From Micromussa lordhowensis (Eukaryota; Cnidaria; Anthozoa; Scleractinia; Lobophylliidae), in NCBI GenBank assembly GCA_964020085.1, contig OZ026606.1, forward strand, positions 20,395,501 through 20,459,500: DNA of 64,000 bases. Reading direction: 5' to 3'. The translations under genes and the position numbers were made by a program. Of the stretch, positions 9,869 through 20,700 are shown one piece after another; within the stretch, counting starts at the first letter, position 1; each line of letters starts with the position of its first letter. The notes under the pieces were generated by a model that was not told the DNA's origin, searched no databases, and worked only from the letters and a program-made list of their open reading frames with translations.

Positions 9869-12800
9869 CTGGATCATAGCCAACTCGGCGCTATGCGCCT
9901 CGTTGGCTATCTACCATCTCATATCCAACGCGCGCTCGTGGAATAATTGTCAATTGTTACATACCTAGACTTTCACCCAACAAAACTAGCACTGTGTTTG
10001 ATTGATTCTTAGTCACGCACCCCTGATGAATTCAAATGTAACCCGACCGGGATACAATTGCACAGTTGTTACCCGCGCGCCGTCTTTGTTTTTTTGTTTT
10101 TGCTGTATGATTGCTTAAAGGAGAGTCTAAATATATAACAAAGCACTTAATGTATGAGGGTCTATTATGGTTTGGCGGTTTAAGCTAATTTTGAGTGCCG
10201 GTTTGCGGTTTCATTCACCTTTATCTGGCGCTTTACGGTTAAGAAATTATCCTGCGGTTGCGGGAAATCATAAATTTAGCTCGCGGTGTTCGGTTTTTGC
10301 GTGTTTTTGTGGCAGTTATTCAAACAGAGTTAAAAGGCTCAGAAGACTGAGCGATAAATTTATCTTGTTTAAAGCTTCTCTCTTTAACAAAGGATTGCCT
10401 TTTAGGGCTTGACCAAGTCAGTCAGGGCTTCCCTCTGTGTCCCCGGCCATGTGGGGAGGGGTAAGGAGGTAATTTGATATAAGGCCAGGCTTCAAATCTT
10501 CGAAAGGGTCACGAAAGCACGTGGAAAGATGGCGGGGTCGGTTTTTAGAAGAAAACGAAAGCGGTTTGCAGTTTCGAAAGAACAAAATAATTATGGTGGT
10601 TTACGGAATGTACGACCCCCTATAATAGACCCTCATGTATGGTCCCTCGGGAAACTAGTTAGTTTTGTTTTCCCTCGAGTCCTGATGTTTCCCTCGACTT
10701 CGTCTCGGGATATATAACTGTTTCCCTCGGGACCATACATTAAATGTATAGTATAAGGCTTGATACCGGTTGCGTTGACTTGAGCTGCAGTTTACTCTAG
10801 TTAAATGGTCGTTGACCCCCGATGTTCTCACTTGATTAACTCTTCCTTTACTGATTTTCTCCATTGAACAAAGAACAGGATAAATTTGTACGTAACTGAG
10901 ATGCAAATATCGGCGGTTTCTTCGAATGTGGACGGGCAAGATTACTATATGATTCTTTCTCAAGGCCTATTCTAAATCAAGGAACGACGTCAGCTCCAAA
11001 GGTTTACTTAGCAGACTTAGTTGTTTTGAATTGAGTTCGTTTACCTGCAGTCTAAATTTCACTAATACAGCACTTTGCTTACTGCTGATAGTGTAAGCTG
11101 AGATGGTATTGAAATAAGAGAAAGCTTGAAATACGCACGGTGATTTTTTTTCACCTTTTTGGAAAAAGTTGAGTCTTTACTCTATTACGGCAAGTGTTCA
11201 AAAAATCTGCAGCTGGGAACATTTTGGGCGCGAACCATCCATACATACCCAAAAGGTAGGCAACCAACCAGGAGTCACTTGACCTGGGTTTTAACAAGGC
11301 CTCGATCCTGTTCATAGCAATCAAAAAGAACACAAATCGATATCAGAGAGATATCAGAGAGATATCAATTGATTGTAAATAAACAAACTACAGCAACTAC
11401 ACAAACTACAGCAACTACACAAACTACAGTAACTACACAAACTACAGTAACTTCACAAACTACAGCAACTACACAAACTACAACAACTACACAAACTACA
11501 GCAACTCCACAAACTACAGCAACTACACAAACTACAGCAACTATACAAACTACAGTAACTACACAAACTACAGTAACTACACAAACTACAGTAACTACAC
11601 AAACTACAGTAACTACACAAACTACACAAACTACAGCAACTACACAAACTGCAGTAACTTCACAAACTACAGCAACTAGACAAACTTCAGCAACTACACA
11701 AACCAATAGAAACTACAGCAACTACACAAACTACAGCAACTACACAAACTACAGCAACTACACAAACTTCAGCAACTACACAAACTACACAAACTACAGC
11801 AACTACACAAACTACAGTAACTACACAAACTATAGCAACTACACAAACTACAGTAACTACAGAAACTACAGTAACTACACAAACTACAGTAACTACACAA
11901 ACTATAGCAAGTACACAAACTACAGAAACTACAGTAACTACACAAACTACAGTAACTACACAAACTATAGCAAGTACACAAACTACAGAAACTACAGTAA
12001 CTACACAAACTACAGTAACTACAGAAGGAAACTTCTCCAACTGCAGACACCTGTCAACAAAACTTACAGACCCAACAGAAACTACAGACACTTGTCTACA
12101 GCCATGATACTAGAGACACAACAGAAACCACAGACACTACAGAAACTACAGAAACTACAGACACTACAGAAACTACAGATACTACAGACACTTGTCTACA
12201 TGATACTACAGACACTACAGACACAACAGAAACTACAGAAACTACAGACACTACAGACACTACAGAAACTACAGATATTACAGACACTACAGACATTACA
12301 GAAACTACAGACACTACAGACACTGCAGAAACTACAGAAACTACAGACACTACAGAAACTACAGATACTACAGACACTACAGAAACTACAGACACTACAG
12401 AAACTACAGACACTACAGACACTGCAGAAACTACAGAAACTACAGACACTACAGAAACTACAGATACTACAGACACTACAGACATTACAGAAACTACAGA
12501 CACTACAGACACCGCAGAAACTACAGAAACTACAGACACTACAGAAACTACAGATACTACAGACACTACAGAAACTACAGACACTACAGAAACTACAGAC
12601 ACTGCAGAAACTAGAGAAGCTAAAGAAACTACAGACACAACAGACACTACAGACACTGCAGAAACTACAGACACTTGTCTACAGATACTACAGACACTAC
12701 AGACACAACAGAAACTACAGAAACTACAGACACTACAGACACTGCAGAAACTAAAGAAACTACAGACACTACAGAAACTACAGATATTACAGACACTACA

Positions 12801-14058
12801 GACATTACAGAAACTACAGACACTACAGACACTGCAGAAACTACAGAAACTACAGACACTACAGAAACTACAGACACTACAGAAACTACAGATACTACAG
12901 ACACTACAGAAACTACAGACACTACAGAAACTACAGAAACTACAGACACTACAGACACTGCAGAAACTACAGAAACTACAGAAACTACAGACACTACAGA
13001 AACTACAGAAACTACAGACACTGCAGAAACTACAGAAGCTAAAGAACCTACAACACATGAATACAGAAATTAAAGCAACGAGCCACAAACGGGAGCTACA
13101 GAAATTACAGAAACGACAGACACTACAGAAACTACCGTAAAGTACCAACATTTCAGAAACTACCGGAAACTACAGACACTACACTGATAAACTACAGAAA
13201 CTACTTATACAGGAACTACATAAAGTACCGAAATTACACTAAATTCTGACAGACGAAAACTAGAGACTAAAGAAATTAGAGACACTACACTGATAAACTA
13301 CAGAAATTACGGAAAATTCAGAAATTTCCAACACTACAGAAACTACAGACAACATCACTGAAAAGGGAAAATCAGAAAGCCTACGGAATTAACGAGTTAT
13401 TGCAGTTTGTATTCAGGATCTAATAATCGTTAGTAAATTTTTCAAACCTTTTCTCCAATTCTTGTAATCGTTGCGTTGTCAAGTTTGCGCTTTTCAGACT
13501 CTTGTTGTGCCTGTGAGAAAAACAGAGTGAACTCTTAGAAATTGTCGGTTAACTTTTTCCAAGATAAGAATTTGAGTGAAAGTTTGATTTCTTACTATTA
13601 TGATTTGTGTAAGATATTTAAAATTGATTCATAGTTCAGTTACGGTGTAATTTAGTTATTGAGTTACTAGAGATACTTAGTGTGGTACAATCTCATTGAC
13701 TCAGTATAAGATCATGTTAAGATACACTGGGGCAAGCTGGGCGTCAAGCAAAAATAGATTTTGTGATGTGTGTTTTTACATTGTCGACATTCTGGTCGCT
13801 AGCAAGTTTCGCTACGGAATTGAATGAAACCGTACGAAACATCACTCACTTTTCCTCCAAGTCTTTAAGTCGTTTTAGAATGTCCGGCATGTTGGGTGTC
13901 GCGTTTTTGCTGGCAGATCTTTTCTCTAATCGCAGATGTTTTTCAGCAACTTCATCTTCATGATTCAAATCTTCCAGGGCAAAGGCGCCTTGAAAAACAA
14001 AGCCCAACACGAGCACAGCCACGAATAGAACGCCGACGAGAATTGCGGAAGATCTCAT
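7162..14058 (-). CDS. Copy A: secreted short-chain collagen C4-like protein (multi-exon; frame continuity uncertain)
   Basis: Exons on the minus strand: 14058-13850 (signal peptide ending near QGAFA, acidic stretch, LEKR dibasic site, Asn-Ala-Thr sequon, start of a coiled coil), 13510-13448 (coiled coil), 9316-9236 (nine triplets, Gly-X-Y apart from one NAQ break), 8577-8461 (Gly-X-Y, then the KYVRWGRTTCP motif), and 7637-7162 (Cys-rich C-terminal domain ending CAVCTM). All inspected boundaries have GT donors and AG acceptors. Exon 2 ends in phase 2 but the collagen exon starts in phase 1, so an exon of length 3n+2 is missing. The homologous candidate (9965-10008) has lost its AG acceptor here. 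The family is widely annotated in corals as short-chain collagen C4-like, an extracellular-matrix protein. No stop interrupts any listed exon. Copy A may be functional through unseen splicing, or broken. Confidence 0.78.
7741..7872. mobile_element. Old palindromic MITE in the last intron, shared by all copies
   Basis: The ends are imperfect inverted repeats: GGCGCGAAAATATG at the left against GAGCATATTTTT at the right, with CGGACATTATCGGTTCTGAG and related inner arms. Equivalent copies lie at 15760-15891 and about 27172-27310, and from about 45025 in D, where it is split by a later insertion. Presence in all four genes shows that it predates the duplications. The open frame through it is not a gene. 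Confidence 0.5.
9655..9952. mobile_element. MITE present in copies A and B only (A copy)
   Basis: A 0.3-kb element whose right half is a long palindrome (TTCCACTCGCGCTTGTTGGATATGAGA and its complement). Copies C and D have the uninterrupted site GCAATTATTACATACC at 33532 and 47888. Here CAATTATT and CAATTGTT flank the insert as an apparent 8-bp duplication with one mismatch. The B copy is 17586-17852, with internal deletions. An inverted copy at a new location is 24391-24688. Confidence 0.7.
10156..10634. mobile_element. TIR MITE (GAGGGTCTATTAT ends), copy A
   Basis: Inverted ends GAGGGTCTATTAT / ATAATAGACCCTC are flanked by the direct repeat ATGTAT (10150-10155 and 10635-10640). The interior has spaced GCGGTTT / TTTACGG motifs. 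Equivalents are 18054-18528, 34930-35394 and 49549-50013. The open frame inside (10167-10412) recurs in B only as part of the repeat and is not a gene. Confidence 0.75.
10635..10740. repeat. Palindromic foldback element hosting the MITE
   Basis: A perfect 21-bp inverted repeat (ATGTATGGTCCCTCGGGAAAC at 10635-10655; complement at 10720-10740). With the MITE at 10156-10634 and one ATGTAT removed, the palindrome extends leftwards to TTAATGTATGG, so this was the older element. It is conserved in B and C and rearranged in D (about 50015-50120). Confidence 0.65.
11384..13350. repeat. 9-bp minisatellite in the large intron of copy A
   Basis: A near-continuous array of ACTACAGAA, ACTACAGAC and, in the left third, ACTACACAA-ACTACAGCA units. 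It is interrupted by CTTGTCTACAGATACTA segments and decays into degenerate units after about 13070. It lies between exon 2 and the collagen exon. Long open frames on both strands (for example 11369-12754 plus and 12096-13151 minus) arise because the unit length is 3 x 3 and the unit has no stop in five of six frames. Confidence 0.95.
13357..13376 (-). other. Strong 3' splice-site-like sequence at the minisatellite edge (copy A)
   Basis: In the gene's sense direction TTTCTGATTTTCCCTTTTCAG ends at 13358 and is followed at once by minisatellite-type sequence. The same signal is conserved at about 22170 (B), 39877 (C) and 53322 (D). Entered from exon 2 in phase 2, the frame beyond it in copy A closes after about a dozen codons. 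Its use is unknown. Confidence 0.4.
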
Positions 14059-14569
14059 AGCTGACTGGCTACAGTTTGAATCTTTCGCAGAAAAATCTTA
14101 ACTTTCTTCCAATAACAAGGAAGCGGTTTTAAGATAATCTAGATCAAAGGCCTATTTTACCTTGACTCACACGAATGAATATGATTAGAAGGTAAAGTAG
14201 GAACAAATTTCTAGTTGAGTCATCGCGGCGCGCGAGAAATTTTTCGCGTTGGCTCCCAAGTAAAATTAACATACGTTAAAAGATAGATACTCAGATTATT
14301 ATATAAACAAACCTATTTGATTTTTGTCTTTCGGTAGAAAATAGGCTGAAGCTAAAGCATACGAAGGTTCGCTCTAAGAAAAGAAGTACCTGGCCAAGCC
14401 AGTAGCATTTGATAATGTAAAACCCTCACTGTTTTCAAGGCTCAGTAAGAAATACAATTATTATTCACAAAATTGCCGGTTAATAATCTAATCGTCTCTT
14501 TGAAGACAATGCGCAAATTAATTAATGACGTGCACGCTGGTTTGTTGTATATGTCAATGTATTATCACA

Positions 14570-14732
14570 GGGGGCCCACACAATCTGTCTGGGTAGCTGT
14601 TTATAGTTAATGTACTAGATTTACCGTTTGCCTCACCTATAGTCGTCATATATCGCTAACTTTGTATGAAAATCAATGATAAATAAACGTTGAATTACTT
14701 TACCTGTGGTGTATAGTGGTGTACAGACATAG
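14570..14732. other. Unique segment replacing 2.1 kb of spacer between A and B
   Basis: In the other spacers the sequence after TATTATCACGG continues through about 2.1 kb of shared repeats. Here it is replaced by about 160 bases starting GGGGCCCACACAATC, after which shared sequence resumes at CAGACATAGAGTCTATGC. No coding potential or TIR is visible. The A-to-B spacer is consequently only 1.1 kb. Confidence 0.6.
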
Positions 14733-15180
14733 AGTCTATGCAGCTGCTGGTATGTAAACTTAGTTGTTTAAATTTGAGTTTGTACTAAAAAAACGCTATA
14801 TTAGTTGCAGCATTGAATACGTCTTTCGCGTTAAATTGCTGCAATATAGCGAGCTTCTTCAAAACAGAAGTCACCTAGAGGTATAAACTACTCGCTCTTA
14901 CCAACAGGGTCAAGAGATCTGGACATGAAACTGAATGGCATTGAAACAAAGAAGACAACTTTTGAGTAATTTTCCACAGTTTGTTATTGCTATTTATTCG
15001 CTACATATACATCGTGATCTTCAGTTCGATATTTTTAACTCAAAGAGCGAACTTCATTATCGCGTACTTCGTTGACTAAAATCCCTAGTTTCCCGGTTTT
15101 GTTTTAAGTCACGTTAAAAGCGAGAGCTTAGGAAATCACATGCTCCGTCTTTTAGGTTTCCAATGCAATGGCGCTCTCCT

Positions 15181-17583
15181 TTACATGGTGCACACAGCGC
15201 ATGTCAGCTCTCTTCCGCCTATATATGGGTTGCACGGGAGTGAGCCACATACTCCTTCCACGGGGTAGAGTAAGGCACCATTCTTGTTGGCCTGACTACC
15301 GGGCACATACTCTGCATCCTCGTCAACACAGATGAACTCATATCCCTTCTTGTGGTTGTAGTATCCAGTCATCAGGTACCCATGATACTCCTCGGTCCAG
15401 GCAGATGGACAATCATTCCGTGCGGGCATCATTAGCATTGAGCCACGTGACTTGACGAAGCAAACGGCACACGGTGCCTCATGGTCATGAAGGTTTTTCT
15501 TAAATGGGTTAAAACCGCTGACTTCATACTCAGTGCCGTACATGTATCCCGAGTCCTGCCATCCATCTTTGTATTTGTCGTATTTTGGATTGTGTGGAAG
15601 GCAAAGGTAATTTGCTCCTCCACCTGGGTAGTCGTAATACCCACCACCAATTAAACCTAATACACATAAAACAGTTGATTGTTATTCTTAAGCTGCAAAA
15701 GTAAGTTATCTTGATCGGCCACTTATATATCTACAACATAAACAAACAATAGCCTCCATTTGGCGCGAAAATATGCAATTTTCCGCGGACATTATCGGTT
15801 CTGAGAAGCGAACAGTTTTGCTCGATCTTCGCACTCGGAAAACTGTGAGCTTCGAGGAACAGATTAAGAACAATTATCCGAGCATATTTTTAAATTCAAA
15901 TGGGAGCTATTGTGTTTCAAACACAATAACAAGTTATTATCCTTCAAATAATTTTCGAACTTCCAGCAGTTTTGAAAGTGGAGAAAATCACTTGAATATT
16001 CCTCAGTTTTTTCTGGGGCATGTTTAGTCACGTGACGGGTTTAGACCAATCGTGTGCGAGCGGACACATTTGATGGGTTACAAAGAGAATTACTGGAAGA
16101 AACTGACAGTTGTGCCAAGCTCTCCTCATAAAAGCTAAGTAAATATAGTTAACAATACATGTCCGACCAACTTCATCTTTAAATTCATACGCATGCTCGT
16201 CACTACCTCACTTTGTCCACTTTGATTAGAATGTCAGAGCAATTTTATTGAACTACCACTGACATTGTTTTTTTGTAAGTTGAGAACATCAACGCTCGTT
16301 TACAATAGACAACCAGTCTGGACATGCTATAGTTTGAAAGCTGAGGAAATCCTCCATTGAGAGGTCATTTCATTTTCATTTCGAATTATTCTTGTTACGC
16401 TTGAGACGAACAAACTTACGTTTTCGATAGAAAACCCTGCAAATCTCCACATTTGCCTGCACCTACCTTTGTAGACAATTTCAGCGCCAATGGGACATGT
16501 GGTCCTTCCCCAGCGAACATACTTCACTCCAGACATCCCATCTTGCCCTTTATCGCCCTTACTTCCCTGATCTCCTTTAGGACCTATAGCAAAACGTAAA
16601 ACTGTTGGTTTTTTGTGTCTACTATGAAAGTCTTTAATTAATGACCGTGCTTGCGTTTTGTTTTCATCGTTTGCCTCCTTACTCGCTCTGCATTTGACTA
16701 TAAAAAAGTCAGTATTCCTTCAGTGTCAACTGAACACACCAGATTTTGAATGTTTGTCGATTAGGTACGATTTGGTGGTTCGTAACTGCATTTCCTCGAA
16801 CTCTTTTATTGGGGTATTCAGCTTTATAAAAACAAAACGAAGACAAAAGCCCATAATTAATAGTCCTGTCGGGCTAACAAGTTTCCATCGGTATCTTTCA
16901 TCAAGAGTGAATGTTTGAAGCTGTTATGATATCATATCTATCGTTATGTGAGATTTCTTCCACTGTACTCCTTGCACATTGATTCACTGTCTAAATTAAT
17001 TGACTTAATTAAACAGCCGCCGTTTGTAGAGCTTAGCATCTTGGTTAGCACGTTCTAACTAATCGCGATCTTGTCAAAACAAAAACCACGAAAGCTGATA
17101 ATCTGATAAAGCAGTGAATGGGACTATTTCCCATCAGCTCTTATTCAGTTCAAAGCTGGCTGCCTTCGTGGTGATATTTATTTCATCATATTTCCCAATA
17201 CTAGTAACTACTTTTGTGACCATCACTATATTCTTCGCACCTTTTGGACCAATTTCTCCAGGCGTTCCAGGCTGTCCCGGAGGTCCCATCATGCCCTGCG
17301 CGTTATTTTTACCGTCACGCCCTGAATTTTGTACAGAAAGAAAAAGAAACACCAAGTGAACTGAAACAACATGTATCTCAAACTAACTTATTCTGGCATT
17401 CCACTACGATTATATTATATGCGTTGCTCGTTTTTTAATTTTCATGATGTGAGAAGAAAGTATTCAAAGTGGAAGAGCTGTTCACGCCCATTGTCACTGC
17501 GCGATCATGCGCTCGTAATTCATGTCGCGACCTCAAGCCAAGTCATTTATCAGGCGCGCACGTTAAAACTGAAATATAAGCAA

Positions 17584-17619
<36 letters not shown>

Positions 17620-17750
17620 TTCATAGGCTTAGCCATCATTGGCTATGAGCCATTATACCATGCTCTACGAATATGGTAAGCGTACGAGTAATTTTTTTGA
17701 GACGTTTTCATTTTTTTAAGTTTAGTTTTCTATATTTTTGGGGCGTTTGT

Positions 17751-17791
<41 letters not shown>

Positions 17792-20700
17792 TGCGCCTCG
17801 TTGGCTATCTACCATCTTATATCCAACGCGCGCTCGTGGAATAATTGTCAATTGTTACATACCTAGACTTTCACCCAACAAAACTAGCACTGTGTTTGAT
17901 TGATTCTTAGTCACGCACCCCTGATGAATTCAAATGTAACCCGACCGGGATACAATTGCACAGTTGTTACCCGCGCGCCGTCTTTATTTTTTTGTTTTTG
18001 CTGTATGATTGCTTAAAGGAGAGTCTAAATATATAACAAAGCACTTAATGTATGAGGGTCTATTATGGTTTGGCGGTTTAAGCTAATTTTGAGTGCCGGT
18101 TTGCGGTTTCATTCACCTTTATCTGGCGCTTTACGGTTAAGAAATTATCCTGCGGTTGCGGGAAATCATAAATTTAGCTCGCGGTGTTCGGTTTTTGCGT
18201 GTTTTTGTGGCAGTTATTCAAACAGAGTTAAAAGGCTCAGAAGACTGAGCGATAAATTTATCTTGTTTAAAGCTTCTCTCTTTAACAAAGGATTGCCTTT
18301 TAGGGCTTGACCAAGTCAGTCAGGGCTTCCCTCTGTGTCCCCGGCCATGTGGGGAGGGGTAAGGAGGTAATTTGATATAAGGCCAGGCTTCAAATCTTCG
18401 AAAGGGTCACGAAAGCACGTGGAAAGATGACGGGGTTGGTTTTTAGAAGAAAATGAAAGCGGTTTGCAGTTTCGAAAGAACAAAATATGGTGGTTTACGG
18501 AATGTACGACCCCCTATAATAGACCCTCATGTATGGTCCCTCGGGAAACTAGTTAGTTTTGTTTTCCCTCGAGTCCTGATGTTTCCCTCGACTTCGTCTC
18601 GGGATATATAACTGTTTCCCTCGGGACCATACATTAAATGTATAGTATAAGGCTTGATACCGGTTGCGTTGACTTCAGCTGCAGTTTACTCTAGTTAAAT
18701 GGTCGTTGACCCCCGATGTTCTCACTTGATTAACTCTTCCTTTACTGATTTTCTCCATTGAACAAAGAACAGGATAAATTTGTACGTAACTGAGATGCAA
18801 ATATCGGCGGTTTCTTCGAATGTGGACGGGCAAGATTACTATATGATTCTTTCTCAAGGCCTATTCTAAATCAAGGAACGACGTCAGCTCCAAAGGTTTA
18901 CTTAGCAGACTTAGTTGTTTTGAATTGAGTTCGTTTACCTGCAGTCTAAATTTCACTAATACAGCACTTTGCTTACTGCTGATAGTGTAAGCTGAGATGG
19001 TATTGAAATAAGAGAAAGCTTGAAATACGCACGGTGATTTTTTTTCACCTTTTTGGAAAAAGTTCAGTCTTTACTCTATTACGGCAAGTGTTCAAAAAAT
19101 CTGCAGCTGGGAACATTTTGGGCGCGAACCATCCATACATACCCAAAAGGTAGGCAACCAACCAGGAGTCACTTGACCTGGGTTTTAACAAGGCCTCGAT
19201 CCTGTTCATAGCAATCAAAAAGAACACCAATCGATATCAGAGAGATATCAGAGAGATATCAATTGATTGTAAATAAACAAACTACAGCAACTACACAAAC
19301 TACAGCAACTACACAAACTACAGTAACTACACAAACTATAGTAACTTCACAAACTACAGCAACTACACAAACTACAACAACTACACAAACTACAGCAACT
19401 CCACAAACTACAGCAACTACACAAACTACAGCAACTATACAAACTACAGTAACTACACAAATTACAGTAACTACACAAACTACACAAACTACAGCAACTA
19501 CACAAACTGCAGTAACTTCACAAACTACAGCAACTAGACAAACTTCAGCAACTACACAAACCAATAGAAACTACACCAACTACAGCAACTACACAAACTA
19601 CAGCAACTACACAAACTACAGCAACTCAGTACACAAACTACAGAAACTACACAAACTACAGCAACTACACAAACTACAGAAACTACACAAACTACAGCAA
19701 CTACACAAACTACAGTAACTACACCGCAAACTATAGCAAGTACACCGTCAAACTACAGAAACTACACAAACTTCAGCAACTACAAAAACTACAGAAACTA
19801 CACAAACTACAGCAACTACACAAACTACAGTAACTACACAAACTATAGCAACTACACAAACTACAGAAACTACACAAACTTCAGCAACTACACAAACTAC
19901 AGAAACTACACAAACTACAGCAACTACACAAACTACAGTAACTACACAAACTATAGCAAGTACACAAACTACAGTAACTACACAAACTACAGTAACTACA
20001 CAAACTATAGCAAGTACACAAACTACAGAAACTACAGTAACTACACAAACTACAGTAACTACACAAACTACAGTAACTACACAAACTATAGCAAGTACAC
20101 AAACTACACAAACTACAGTAACTACACAAACTACAGTAACTACAGAAGGAAACTTCTCCAACTGCAGACACTTGTCAACAAAACTTACAGACACAACAGA
20201 AACTACAGACACTTGTCTACAGCCATGATACTAGAGACACAACAGAAACCACAGACACTACAGAAACTACAGACACTACAGAAACTACAGAAACTACAGA
20301 TACTACAGACACTTGTCTACATGATACTACAGACACTACAGAAACTACAGAAACTACAGAAACTACAGAAACTACAACACATGAATACACAAATTACCGC
20401 CGGGAGCTACAGAAATTACAGAAACGACGGACACTACAGAAACTACCGTAAAGTACCATTATTTCAGAAACTACCGGAAACTACAGACACTACACTAATA
20501 AAGTACAGGAACTACATAAAGTACCAAAATTACAGAAATTACAGACGAAAACTAGAGACTAAAGAACACTACAGAAACTACAGAAACTACAGACACTACA
20601 GACACTACAGAAACTACAGAAACTACAGACACTACAGAAACTACAGAAACTACAGACACTACAGACACTACAGAAACTACAGACACTACAGAAACTACAG

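Noticed and set aside
10167..10412. Conserved plus-strand frame beginning MVWRFKL (and relatives at 18065, 34928 and 49547)
   Set aside because: Lies inside a TIR MITE; similarity comes from duplication of the element, with frameshifts in the C and D copies.
11151..11333. Minus-strand frame with IEALLKPRSSDSWLV, similar in all four copies
   Set aside because: Considered as an exon of the collagen-like gene, but no splice sites give a phase joining exon 2 to the collagen exon; no known family.
11369..12754. Long plus-strand frame rich in QTT, SNYTNY and LQKLQT
   Set aside because: It lies entirely in the 9-bp minisatellite, where stop codons are structurally absent; no independent coding signal.
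11384..13350. CRISPR-like regular repeats
   Set aside because: There are no unique spacers between repeats and the organism is eukaryotic; it is a simple minisatellite.
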